From Rhodothermales bacterium (lineage in GTDB: Bacteria > Bacteroidota > Rhodothermia > Rhodothermales > VXPQ01), in the NCBI GenBank assembly GCA_028283985.1, contig JANQSQ010000362.1, forward strand, positions 1 to 7,996: DNA of 7,996 bases, in the 5' to 3' direction. The notes beneath the pieces are model-generated. The model searched no databases, was not told the origin of the DNA, and saw only the letters and a program-made list of their open reading frames with translations. This document shows, one piece after another, positions 1 through 6,075 of the stretch. The number at the start of each line of letters is the position of its first letter. The first letter of the stretch is position 1. Made by a program: the position numbers and the translations under genes.

Positions 1-23
1 GAAAATGGCGGCGATTCATGGTA

Positions 24-42
24 GTGGGGGGTGGGGGTGGGG
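24..42 (+). other. G-rich tract
   Basis: Three G runs of 6, 5 and 4 bases separated by single T residues lie about 100 bp beyond the toxin gene's stop codon, and another G-rich stretch follows at 124-133. With only three long runs, a classical four-tract quadruplex would need the distant G run or a two-layer form, so structure formation is only a possibility. No reading frame covering 1-139 is open for more than about 16 codons, so I see no gene here. Confidence 0.3.
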
Positions 43-69
43 AATAGAATGAAAAATTAATGTAGGGAA

Positions 70-83
70 AAAATCCGGATTTT
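70..83. repeat. 14-bp perfect palindrome
   Basis: AAAATCCGGATTTT reads the same on both strands. It has no loop, so it is a poor RNA hairpin but a plausible site for a dimeric DNA-binding protein. It lies in the gene-free left end, past the end of the toxin gene. No gene downstream of it is visible in the window, so its role cannot be assigned. Confidence 0.35.
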
Positions 84-139
84 GGCGCGGCCGTCGTACG
101 CTGGCGGGCTGTTTTGACAATATGGGTGGGGGGATGAAA

Positions 140-550
140 TCATGTCCAGGGATTGATTACTGTCACACCCGTATTCTCGAAATCTCCTGTGTTCCGCGTC
201 GCCACGGACATACGGTGCGCGAGAGCGATTGCCGCAATTTGTGCATCGGCAACATTCAGTCGCCGCCCTTGCTTTTCGGCTTCGGCTACGATATCCCCGT
301 AGATTTCGGCTGTGCGTTCGTCGAACGGGAAGGTTCTTCCTTTGAAACGATCTCTGGTCGTGTCCCAGAAACGGATCAGGCTCGACTTTCGCTTGCCATC
401 GGGGAGCCGCGCTATCCCGTAACGCAACTCGGCGAGCGTGACGGCCGACAGCGCCAGCTTGGGTTCGTTGTCGTTGAGCCAGGCGACCACATGCGCTGAA
501 GGCGTTGGCTTTGTCAACTCGGACAAGACATTTGTGTCCAGCAGGATCAT
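140..550 (-). CDS. vapC: VapC/FitB-type PIN-domain toxin ribonuclease
   Basis: A 136-residue PIN-domain protein, the usual length for this family. The acidic residues expected of the metal-dependent RNase site are all present: D5 in the opening MILLDTNVLSE, E41 in TLAELRYGIARLP, D102 in NVADAQIAA and D123 in ATRNTGDF. The closing VINPW is also typical of FitB-like members. Known PIN toxins of this type cut RNA, often tRNA or rRNA, and are silenced by a cognate antitoxin; the target here cannot be read from sequence. Its ATG overlaps the stop codon of the upstream antitoxin gene (ATGA, 547-550), which implies translational coupling and fits the weak ribosome binding site. The gene looks intact and full length. 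Confidence 0.93.
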   Translation of the reverse strand: MILLDTNVLSELTKPTPSAHVVAWLNDNEPKLALSAVTLAELRYGIARLPDGKRKSSLIRFWDTTRDRFKGRTFPFDERTAEIYGDIVAEAEKQGRRLNVADAQIAAIALAHRMSVATRNTGDFENTGVTVINPWT

Positions 551-801
551 TGCAGGTTCAAAGGCGCTTGCGGGTGGTCGTGATCTTCCAGAAACGGTTC
601 GATATCTTCGCCGGGCTCGACCATCGAAATGAGATCGAACGGAAATCCGGAGGCCGCTGTGGTATCGTGGGTAGCGTCTCTGGCGGCATCGTCCAGAATA
701 GACCGGACCAACGCTTCAAGGCTGCAACCCCGCTGTCTGGCTGTACGCCGGAGTCGTTCCTTGGACTCTGCGGAGAGATTGCGGATGGTGATACTGGCCA
801 T
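547..801 (-). CDS. vapB: FitA/VapB-like ribbon-helix-helix antitoxin
   Basis: An 84-residue antitoxin encoded just ahead of the PIN toxin, overlapping it by 4 bp. Residues 2-9 (ASITIRNL) form the expected DNA-contacting beta strand. Residues about 11-24 and 26-40 form the two helices of a ribbon-helix-helix fold (SAESKERLRRTARQRG, then CSLEALVRSILDDAA). The acidic tail (GEDIEPFLEDHDH, about residues 62-74) is where such antitoxins normally wrap the toxin. I chose the ATG at 801 because family members begin at MASITIRNL; it has a GAGAG sequence 4 nt upstream. The frame stays open to an ATG at 840, but the extra 13 residues look non-family. Antitoxin-toxin complexes of this kind usually repress their own promoter through inverted repeats; candidates lie upstream at 828-843 and 867-900. 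Confidence 0.9.
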   Translation of the reverse strand: MASITIRNLSAESKERLRRTARQRGCSLEALVRSILDDAARDATHDTTAASGFPFDLISMVEPGEDIEPFLEDHDHPQAPLNLQ

Positions 802-866
802 AAGGCTCTCGTTCATTTGGGCAAAAATGATTTCATGCAATCACGAAAAGAGCAAAAAATTGTTCC

Positions 867-900
867 AACCCGTTCGTCCTTGTTTTTGGGCGAACAGGTT
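867..900. promoter_or_regulatory. 34-bp inverted repeat upstream of the toxin-antitoxin operon
   Basis: The arms AACCcGTTCGTCC (867-879) and GGGCGAACaGGTT (888-900) pair over 13 positions with one mismatch (C871/A896) and one G-T pair, around an 8-nt loop TTGTTTTT. The repeat ends 66 bp upstream of the antitoxin start. Ribbon-helix-helix antitoxins of FitAB/VapBC operons bind inverted repeats near their promoter, so an operator is one reading. The other is a transcript hairpin: read on the minus strand, the stem is followed within about 8 nt by ATTTTTT, so it could act as a terminator protecting the operon from upstream transcription. The sequence alone does not separate these. Confidence 0.5.
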
Positions 901-1010
901 TTGATCAGAGTATCCTGAACTGTTTCAACCGGGGCATAGCATCCACAAGTGTCCGGCGTGCTCCCGGCGCCGCAAGATGGTATGCTACTTATGCACAAGG
1001 GGCTGGTATA

Positions 1011-1039
1011 GTATTCACCGCAATAAATGCGTCGAATAG
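1011..1039. repeat. Palindromic hairpin, array copy 1
   Basis: TATTCACCGC faces GCGTCGAATA across a 7-nt loop AATAAAT. Eight of eleven facing positions pair; the mismatches are at the outer G-G and at A1017/C1033 and C1018/T1032. It is the more decayed of the two hairpins in the tandem array. Confidence 0.65.
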
Positions 1040-1071
1040 TCGTGCTGTCCGTGTGCAAGAGGCTCACACAG

Positions 1072-1100
1072 CTATTCACCGCAAAAAATGCGGCGAATAG
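1072..1100. repeat. Palindromic hairpin, array copy 2
   Basis: CTATTCACCGC faces GCGGCGAATAG across loop AAAAAAT, giving ten of eleven pairs; the single mismatch (A1078/C1094) is at the same stem position as one in copy 1. The 5' arm and loop pattern are shared with copy 1 at a 61-bp offset, so the two are copies of one element. It ends 99 bp before the barrel gene's start, so it could form in the transcript leader only if transcription begins upstream of it. Confidence 0.7.
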
Positions 1101-1199
1101 ATATGCTACTCATGTGTGAGGGGCTTGTGCCCTAAACTGGAAAGCTGGTCCCGGTTGCCTATCTTTACAGGGGGTGTCCCTTCGTCTCCTGAGAAGAAA

Positions 1200-1949
1200 A
1201 TGAAACCCACCTATCCGATCACGGGCGCGATCCTGTTCCTTGCGTTAACGATACCTGCCCGTTTTGTATTTGCTCAAGAGGTCGAGCAAGGGAGGAAAGC
1301 CTTCACAGGAACGGTCGGTCTTACCCACAAAGGCGTTTCCCACATACCCAGCTTCACCCTGGGTAAGCCTGCCGTTATTTTTGACATGAGCGTCGGAAAG
1401 AGAAAATTGGCGTTCGAGCCGCGGCTTCAATTTTCCACAAGAGGGAAACCCTGGGCCTTTTTATTCCGGTTGCGCTACCGAATGCTGCAAACCGAGAGGT
1501 TTCGGCTTGGCGTCGTGCTCAGTCCGGTGCTTTCCTTCATCACGTCGTCCGTCACGGAAGACGATGTCCAGCGGGACGCCATCGAAGCCCGGCGATTCAT
1601 AGGCGGGCAGATACTATCCGATTACTCGCTTGCGAAAAATCTGAATGCAGGAATGCACTATCTGTATTCGCGCGGCATCGAAGAATCCACCTTTCGAAAC
1701 ATGCATTTTATCAGCTTCACGACCCGACTATCCAATATTGAAGCGTTCGACGGATGGGCCGTGACCTTAAACTCGCAAGTCTACTACCTGAGAATAGACG
1801 AAAAGGAGGGGGCGTATTTTTCCCCGAGCGCCGTATTGGCCAAAAGGGGTTTTCCGTTTTCCCTGTCGGCCATGATCAACAGGGCCTTCCGCACCGATGT
1901 CCCGGGGGACACGTTTCTCTGGAGCGCAAGCGTGATTTATTCGTATTGA
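1200..1949 (+). CDS. Exported protein of unknown function, probable outer-membrane beta-barrel
   Basis: A 249-residue protein that I cannot assign to a named family. I placed the start at the ATG at 1200 because it opens directly into a signal peptide: a basic start, a hydrophobic core about residues 9-20 (GAILFLALTIPA) and cleavage after A25 (FVFA|QE). GAGAAG lies 3 nt upstream. The frame stays open to an ATG at 1116, but that extension is not protein-like and overlaps the end of the repeat array. The mature part is a run of alternating polar and hydrophobic strands (LAFEPRLQFSTRG, AFLFRLRYRML, FRLGVVLSPVLSFI, WAVTLNSQVYYLRI, FPFSLSAMINRAF). It ends in an aromatic residue after a last strand (WSASVIYSY), as outer-membrane barrels do. 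It converges on the next gene with only 15 bp between stop codons, and I see no hairpin terminator there. Confidence 0.8.
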   Translation: MKPTYPITGAILFLALTIPARFVFAQEVEQGRKAFTGTVGLTHKGVSHIPSFTLGKPAVIFDMSVGKRKLAFEPRLQFSTRGKPWAFLFRLRYRMLQTERFRLGVVLSPVLSFITSSVTEDDVQRDAIEARRFIGGQILSDYSLAKNLNAGMHYLYSRGIEESTFRNMHFISFTTRLSNIEAFDGWAVTLNSQVYYLRIDEKEGAYFSPSAVLAKRGFPFSLSAMINRAFRTDVPGDTFLWSASVIYSY

Positions 1950-1964
1950 GGGAGACGAACCGCT

Positions 1965-2516
1965 TCAGCCGGTCCGCAGCGCAGGAAATCTCTTTTCCGC
2001 AAAGGCGAATCCGCCGAAGAGCACGGCCGTAAAGAGGGCGTCGCCGAGGAGGGTGTTGTGGAAGTAGGGGATCGCGGCTACGTAGCATGCTATGAGCCCC
2101 TCAAAGGTTTGCGGGTACATCGACTGCGGGAATAGCGCGCCGCCCGCCCAGACACCGAAATTCGTCACGATAAAGAAAAGTACGGACCCGGTTACGGAAG
2201 CCCCTGCGATCCGCCACGGATTGCGGTTTTTGCGCAACAGGAATCCGATGCCCACCACCCCCGCGAAGGCGAAATACACAATAGGCACCGGCTGAAAGCC
2301 CAGGAGAATATCGCTGAGAAGCATGGCGGTGAAGACCATAGCGACGGCTACTCCTTTTCTGGCGAAAAGCGCGCCTCCAAACAGCGCCATGGCGCCTATG
2401 GGAGCGACGTTCGGAGGGTGAGGCAGAAAACGTATCAGCGCCGCCGCAAGCACGAACGCGCAAAGCGCGCCGAATCGTAGCGTAAGAAATCGGGAAGGAG
2501 AGGTGTGATCGGTCAT
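1965..2516 (-). CDS. DUF6580-family integral membrane protein (putative transporter component)
   Basis: A 183-residue hydrophobic protein with about five to six membrane segments, roughly at residues 11-31, 36-52, 55-73, 77-94, 103-129 and 140-173. Signatures I associate with DUF6580 are present: NVAPIGAMALFGG (36-48), the SD pair at 68-69, FIVTNFGVW (115-123), YPQTFEGLIACY (134-145) and PYFHNTLLGD (150-159). The family resembles ECF-transporter substrate-binding (S) components and in Bacteroidota is often seen near vitamin-uptake genes. No such neighbour or recognisable riboswitch is in this window, so the substrate is open. The ATG at 2516 is chosen because the conserved region begins soon after it; no good Shine-Dalgarno sequence precedes it. 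The protein looks complete. A plus-strand ATG lies only 2 bp beyond the start codon. Confidence 0.82.
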   Translation of the reverse strand: MTDHTSPSRFLTLRFGALCAFVLAAALIRFLPHPPNVAPIGAMALFGGALFARKGVAVAMVFTAMLLSDILLGFQPVPIVYFAFAGVVGIGFLLRKNRNPWRIAGASVTGSVLFFIVTNFGVWAGGALFPQSMYPQTFEGLIACYVAAIPYFHNTLLGDALFTAVLFGGFAFAEKRFPALRTG

Positions 2517-2518
2517 GA

Positions 2519-2905
2519 ATGCGTCGAAGGGTCGCTGGGTATGCGGTATTGTTTTCGGTGGGGATAGCTTATGCGCAAGATACGGGCAGGGCAGCGAACG
2601 ATCAACGGCCCTGCCGGGATGCAGGCGGTGTCATTGCCTCGGCGGCGCCATTTTTCTTGCGCCTCACGGCATTTTTTGATTATGTTATGGGAGCATACAG
2701 GGCAAAATCTGATAAGATGCGTCAGAACTGTGATGGGAAGCACATTCTTTGTACCCGAAACGGCGTTAGATGTCGTACGCGGCTTCGCCATCACTGTGCG
2801 AACTACTACACTCATACTGCCCCTTCTCGCCTCTATCGGTCAGTCTGCGCTCGCTCAGAGCCAGACGGTTGTTATCGACTGCCTGCCGTCTTGGCAGACC
2901 AATGA
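2519..2905 (+). pseudogene. Cryptic reading frame with signal-peptide-like start, possible gene remnant
   Basis: An ATG at 2519 opens a 128-codon frame whose first 20 residues (MRRRVAGYAVLFSVGIAYAQ) form an ideal lipoprotein-independent signal peptide with an AYA|Q cleavage site. The remainder has no family resemblance I recognise, and from about residue 65 it becomes basic and cysteine-rich in the manner of an out-of-frame translation. It overlaps the beginning of the large heparinase-like gene in another frame, and the overlapped frame also has a signal peptide. It could be the decayed start of a former secreted-protein gene, a real small secreted protein, or chance. I favour a remnant, weakly. 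Confidence 0.2.
2585..2615. promoter_or_regulatory. GC-rich hairpin in a divergent intergenic region
   Basis: GGCAGGGC (2585-2592) is exactly complementary to GCCCTGCC (2608-2615) across a 15-nt loop, giving a perfect 8-bp GC-rich stem. It sits 69 bp upstream of the DUF6580 start and about 118 bp upstream of the heparinase-like start, where both promoters should be. No T run follows in either direction, so a terminator is unlikely; an operator or leader hairpin is possible. I looked for cobalamin-riboswitch boxes on the minus strand and did not see them. Confidence 0.4.
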
Positions 2906-5900
2906 TCGTTTTAGATCCGAAACATTAATCAAGCACCCTTCTCTATCTCTCAATGGTTTCGACTGTGGCAGTAACTGCGCCATAGGGTACGGGCTCAAGC
3001 AGGTGCTTGAAAAAGTATATGGGGCGACTACGGAGCAGGAAGTGGTAAGAGTTTTTAAGAACATAGTAAATAAGGCCAATGATTCTTTCGAAGTTGATAA
3101 GATAAGACTGAATACTGAAATACTGCAGGCGAAAGGCTTTGTGGCGCTTGCAGCATACGTGCTCGAAAACAACGATTACGATCCGACAACCCTGACCCCG
3201 GCGCTTCCAGCGGCGGCGCAGGCCGTGGAAAATTTTCGTACGGCTCTTGATCGGACAAGCATGTGGAAAATGGAAGAGAGCATTGATGACGATGGCGTTA
3301 AATGGGCAACGCCATTAACTAATGTCGCTCGCGCCATGGATTTTTACCTGGCGCTGGAAAACGCGTATGCTCATTATGATTTACGTAAAGATAGCACTAT
3401 TACATCAACGGAACTTCTTGATCAAAACAAAAAAACACGTTTAATGGATGCCTATTTAGATTTCATGAATGACTTGGAAGAGCGTAAAGATATTATAGCC
3501 AATATTTGGGGCATTAGCTTATTAACAAGGTATCATGCAGAACCCGGGAATGCATCTTTGAAAATGCAAATATCGCTTGGATATGCAGCACTTACTTATC
3601 AGAATAGTCAAGGAGGTACGCCAAATACATTATATGATCGTATTTCCCGAGCTTTCAAAGCCGCAGGAGAAGAAGCAGGAAATACAGAAGATCAGCGACG
3701 TAGATATTGGCGTTATCAATCCGATGACGGCAAATTTTTTTGGACTGAAGGACCCTATTATTTTCACCTTACTCTCAGCCAGGTTATTCCATTCTGGCAT
3801 ACTGCGCGTATAAATGAGTTTCTTCGGAATACGGATTTGCATTCCTATCGGTTTTCGGACCCATTCAGGTATCCGGGATGGTTTTTAAATCCTTTGCATT
3901 GGCTGGCCGATATTTCCACCCCCGACGGCAAAATGCCACCCTTGGACGACGGCCATAAACATGAGATGTACAATGCTGGCGTGCTTGCTTGGAAAGGAGT
4001 TTACGGAAATAATGATATTGGAGAAAAATTTGCACGTATTGCAGGACGCGTAAAGCCATCATTATCGGCTACACTATACCCTGTGGAAATTGCTATTCCC
4101 CGTCACTCCTTGCCTGACTCTGGACCACTCGATGGAATCTTCGGAAACGAAGATTATAACAGAGATTCTGGAGAAAATGGCCGCCAGGAAGTGGTTGTCC
4201 GGAGAACAATGTTAGACGGTAAGCAACATTATATTTTGCTCAATGGCGAGAGCGGTGATGCAATCTTGCGTGGGGAAGGACATGAACAGCCAGATCAGCT
4301 GCAACTACTCTATTATGTGGACGACACGTCATATCTTGTCGATTCCGGTTATGATAGTGCTTGGGGATTGTCCAACAGTACCTGGAATAACTATTTCGAT
4401 CATAATGTAATGATCCTTGAATCCGATTCGGCAGATTTTAATACTGGCGGCATCACTTCTCCAACAGTATCTTTTCGAAAAAGACGAAAGGTGTCGAATC
4501 ATGCAAATGTAGCGGAGATATATGGTAAAAGTCATGGCAACATTGATTTGCTTTCTGGCCAAAGCTTTTTGTTTCTAACAAGTTCCGATGAATATTTTGA
4601 TCCAGTAGATATGGACACGGATATAACAATAAATATTATAAGTGCAAATTATTATAGAAATGTATTATTCATCAATGATAGTAATTATCCGTATATTATC
4701 GATATAAATTCAATTATTAGAAATAGAGATAATTCCCTGCCGAGCCAATTCAAGATGTATTACCACGGAAATTCCAATGACACTTCGCTGCTTCCAAATG
4801 GAAGTAACTCTTCGACATTTGAGGCTTTACGCTGGAATAATATTTATAAATCACGTGATAAATCATCTCCAGATACTACAAGCAACCAGCTCTTTATTCA
4901 GCCATTTTCAGTCGAAGACACTTTGTATTTTCATGAACAATCAGATACAATTAGAGAAGCGTATATAAGCGGCATGGCAAGAGGCAGTGGATTTGATATA
5001 AGAAAAATGGAATTGCATAATACTGATTTTGTTAGCCCTATTAATTTTACTACCGTGGCTTTTATTCGCGTACTACCCGACGGAATAGGGAAGTCGAATC
5101 TTGCTATAAAAGATATATCTTCATCAAATCAAGGAAGTAAATCATGGCCGTATTTTATTTGGATGCGTGACAATAATACTGTGGATGTTATTGTATCTCG
5201 TTCTTCCGAAGATTATGATGATTCCTCATCGTCTTTTTATGATTTTTTGTATTTTCCTATTCCTGAAGCCGATTCTTTTTATGTGGAATTACCGGCTAAT
5301 CTGAAGTATGGTTTTTTGAGACTTACCAGACAGGGTGGCATATGGGATGTTGCCCCATCCTTTCAATTAAATTTGCAAAAATCTTTATTACGCACCTCGC
5401 TTTCGGGACCTGATTGTCTTGTGGACGCAAATAAAGGACGTTTCATCTCTCGCACTCGTGGCGGCAAACCCCCTTATTCTTATTTGTGGTCTTTATTCCG
5501 GACCTGTGACGGTCCCGGTCCCAGAGAAACTTGCGAGGTCTGGATTGATGGTATAGGGCCTGACTCATCTTATATTGACCATGGCAGGAGATCGGCTTGG
5601 GACAATTTTAAAATACGAGTCCAGGTAACCGACAGTTCTTCTCCTCAGCAGTCCATGACTTCAAATGAATTGGACGTACGCGTTATCTCGTCTACGGAAG
5701 GCTCGTGCCCTGTTAATACAAACAGTTCTGTCGATGCGCAAGACGAGAACGTGTTCGCATCGGATACGGACTTGCTTGAGGTCGACCAGGATATTCCCGA
5801 AACGTATGCCCTCCGACAAAACTTTCCGAATCCCTTCAATCCGTCTACCGAGATTCGATTCGATCTTCCAGAAGACGCGATGGTGTCTCTTGTCATATAC

Positions 5901-6062
5901 GATGTACTGGGCAGGGAAGTAGCTCGCCTCGTGCAGGAAGAATTGCCTGCCGGGACACACCGCGCCAGGTTCAATGCAGGGAACCTTCCAAGCGGCGTCT
6001 ATTTCTACAGGATACAGGCCGGCGATTTTCACAATACGCACAGAATGACGCTTCTGAAATAG
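2733..6062 (+). CDS. Secreted heparinase II/III-like polysaccharide lyase with T9SS sorting domain
   Basis: About 1,109 residues, numbered from the ATG at 2733. A hydrophobic stretch (about 24-41) ends ALA|QSQ, a signal peptidase site. About 56-450 is helical, with WATPLTNVARAMDFYLALEN (191-210) and TEGPYYFHLTLSQ (338-350), as in the toroid of heparinase II/III lyases; ISTPDGKMPPLDDG (394-407) is a matching loop. The beta part holds RGEGHEQPDQL (513-523), LVDSGYD (535-541) and DHNVMILE (556-563), where family members carry catalytic and metal-binding residues. About 620-890 is AT-rich in its DNA and unassigned. An Ig/PKD-like domain (about 889-985, GGKPPYSYLW) and a T9SS-type sorting domain (1025-1109) follow. 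By family, it should cleave uronate-containing polysaccharide by beta-elimination at the cell surface; substrate unknown. Start uncertain: GTG 2796 gives a compact 20-residue signal peptide, and ATG 2571 has GGTGGGG upstream but adds unlikely residues. Confidence 0.8.
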   Translation: MGSTFFVPETALDVVRGFAITVRTTTLILPLLASIGQSALAQSQTVVIDCLPSWQTNDRFRSETLIKHPSLSLNGFDCGSNCAIGYGLKQVLEKVYGATTEQEVVRVFKNIVNKANDSFEVDKIRLNTEILQAKGFVALAAYVLENNDYDPTTLTPALPAAAQAVENFRTALDRTSMWKMEESIDDDGVKWATPLTNVARAMDFYLALENAYAHYDLRKDSTITSTELLDQNKKTRLMDAYLDFMNDLEERKDIIANIWGISLLTRYHAEPGNASLKMQISLGYAALTYQNSQGGTPNTLYDRISRAFKAAGEEAGNTEDQRRRYWRYQSDDGKFFWTEGPYYFHLTLSQVIPFWHTARINEFLRNTDLHSYRFSDPFRYPGWFLNPLHWLADISTPDGKMPPLDDGHKHEMYNAGVLAWKGVYGNNDIGEKFARIAGRVKPSLSATLYPVEIAIPRHSLPDSGPLDGIFGNEDYNRDSGENGRQEVVVRRTMLDGKQHYILLNGESGDAILRGEGHEQPDQLQLLYYVDDTSYLVDSGYDSAWGLSNSTWNNYFDHNVMILESDSADFNTGGITSPTVSFRKRRKVSNHANVAEIYGKSHGNIDLLSGQSFLFLTSSDEYFDPVDMDTDITINIISANYYRNVLFINDSNYPYIIDINSIIRNRDNSLPSQFKMYYHGNSNDTSLLPNGSNSSTFEALRWNNIYKSRDKSSPDTTSNQLFIQPFSVEDTLYFHEQSDTIREAYISGMARGSGFDIRKMELHNTDFVSPINFTTVAFIRVLPDGIGKSNLAIKDISSSNQGSKSWPYFIWMRDNNTVDVIVSRSSEDYDDSSSSFYDFLYFPIPEADSFYVELPANLKYGFLRLTRQGGIWDVAPSFQLNLQKSLLRTSLSGPDCLVDANKGRFISRTRGGKPPYSYLWSLFRTCDGPGPRETCEVWIDGIGPDSSYIDHGRRSAWDNFKIRVQVTDSSSPQQSMTSNELDVRVISSTEGSCPVNTNSSVDAQDENVFASDTDLLEVDQDIPETYALRQNFPNPFNPSTEIRFDLPEDAMVSLVIYDVLGREVARLVQEELPAGTHRARFNAGNLPSGVYFYRIQAGDFHNTHRMTLLK
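5805..6059 (+). other. T9SS type A-like C-terminal sorting domain
   Basis: The final 85 codons of the lyase-like gene encode the textbook pattern: LRQNFPNPFNPSTEIRFDLP, then VSLVIYDVLGREVARLV, then LPSGVYFYRIQAG, ending MTLLK. In T9SS organisms this domain directs the folded protein across the outer membrane and is usually removed when the protein is anchored to the surface. Its DNA is about 51% GC (61 of 120 bases at 5821-5940), well above the 20% of the gene's middle (24 of 120 at 4621-4740). This suggests a separate origin or ongoing exchange with host copies of the module. Confidence 0.88.
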
Positions 6063-6075
6063 TGGTGCATACTCT

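Larger units (their letters stand above)
981..1131. repeat. Degenerate tandem array, period about 60 bp, 2.5 copies
   Basis: The arm segment occurs three times, starting near 981, 1041 and 1102 (TATGCTACTTATGC, CGTGCTGTCCGTGTGC, TATGCTACTCATGTG), each followed a few bases later by GGGGCT or GAGGCT. The first two arms are each followed by a 29-nt imperfect palindrome, and the third runs toward the downstream gene without one. The first and third arms resemble each other more than either resembles the middle copy. This is the form of a REP-like or MITE-derived palindromic repeat that has duplicated and diverged. The middle arm also contains GTGTG(9 nt)CACAC at 1051-1069. No coding sense is apparent. 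Confidence 0.75.
802..1199. other. 398-bp divergent intergenic region without a gene
   Basis: This region separates the minus-strand toxin-antitoxin operon from the plus-strand beta-barrel gene and must contain both promoters. Next to the antitoxin is a short inverted repeat, TGATT(6 nt)AATCA at 828-843. Farther out is the 34-bp inverted repeat at 867-900, and then the hairpin-bearing tandem array at 981-1131. Near the barrel gene, TATCTTTA at 1160-1167 matches seven of eight positions of the Bacteroidota -7 element (TAnnTTTG) and would give a leader of roughly 25-30 nt, but no clear -33 TTTG accompanies it. Open frames crossing the array have no protein-like character, so I call no gene. Confidence 0.6.

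Noticed and set aside
26..42. Intramolecular G-quadruplex
   Set aside because: Only three long G tracts are contiguous; recorded as a G-rich tract only.
114..142. TTGACA at 114-119 as a plus-strand promoter -35
   Set aside because: No TATAAT-like -10 lies about 17 bp downstream and no plus-strand gene follows.
122..499. Plus-strand 125-codon frame opposite the toxin gene
   Set aside because: It lies entirely antisense to a PIN-domain gene with all catalytic residues intact, and its translation resembles no protein family.
802..866. Bacteroidota-type promoter for the antitoxin (minus-strand TTTTTTG ... CATTTTTG)
   Set aside because: The -7 match lacks the first T and the spacer is about 23 nt rather than 19-21, so it is not strong enough to annotate.
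505..918. Plus-strand 137-codon frame opposite the antitoxin
   Set aside because: Shadow of the antitoxin and its leader; composition follows the opposite strand's codons and there is no recognisable domain.
813..1079. Minus-strand 88-codon frame across the repeat array
   Set aside because: It translates the hairpin repeats and overlaps the antitoxin leader; the protein is cysteine-rich with no family character, so the repeat explanation is better.
981..1131. CRISPR array or integron attC sites
   Set aside because: Only 2.5 diverged copies are present without unique spacers between identical repeats, and the palindromes lack the GTTRRRY/RYYYAAC core sites of attC.
2101..2463. Minus-strand 120-codon frame inside the DUF6580 gene
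   Set aside because: Alternate frame of a conserved membrane-protein gene; arginine-rich out-of-frame translation.
2517..2720. Possible cobalamin riboswitch ahead of the DUF6580 gene
   Set aside because: The idea came from the family's association with vitamin uptake, but the conserved B12-box sequence and its surrounding pattern are not present on the minus strand.
5661..6041. Minus-strand 126-codon frame opposite the T9SS sorting domain
   Set aside because: Antisense to a clearly conserved domain; no motif or start context of its own.
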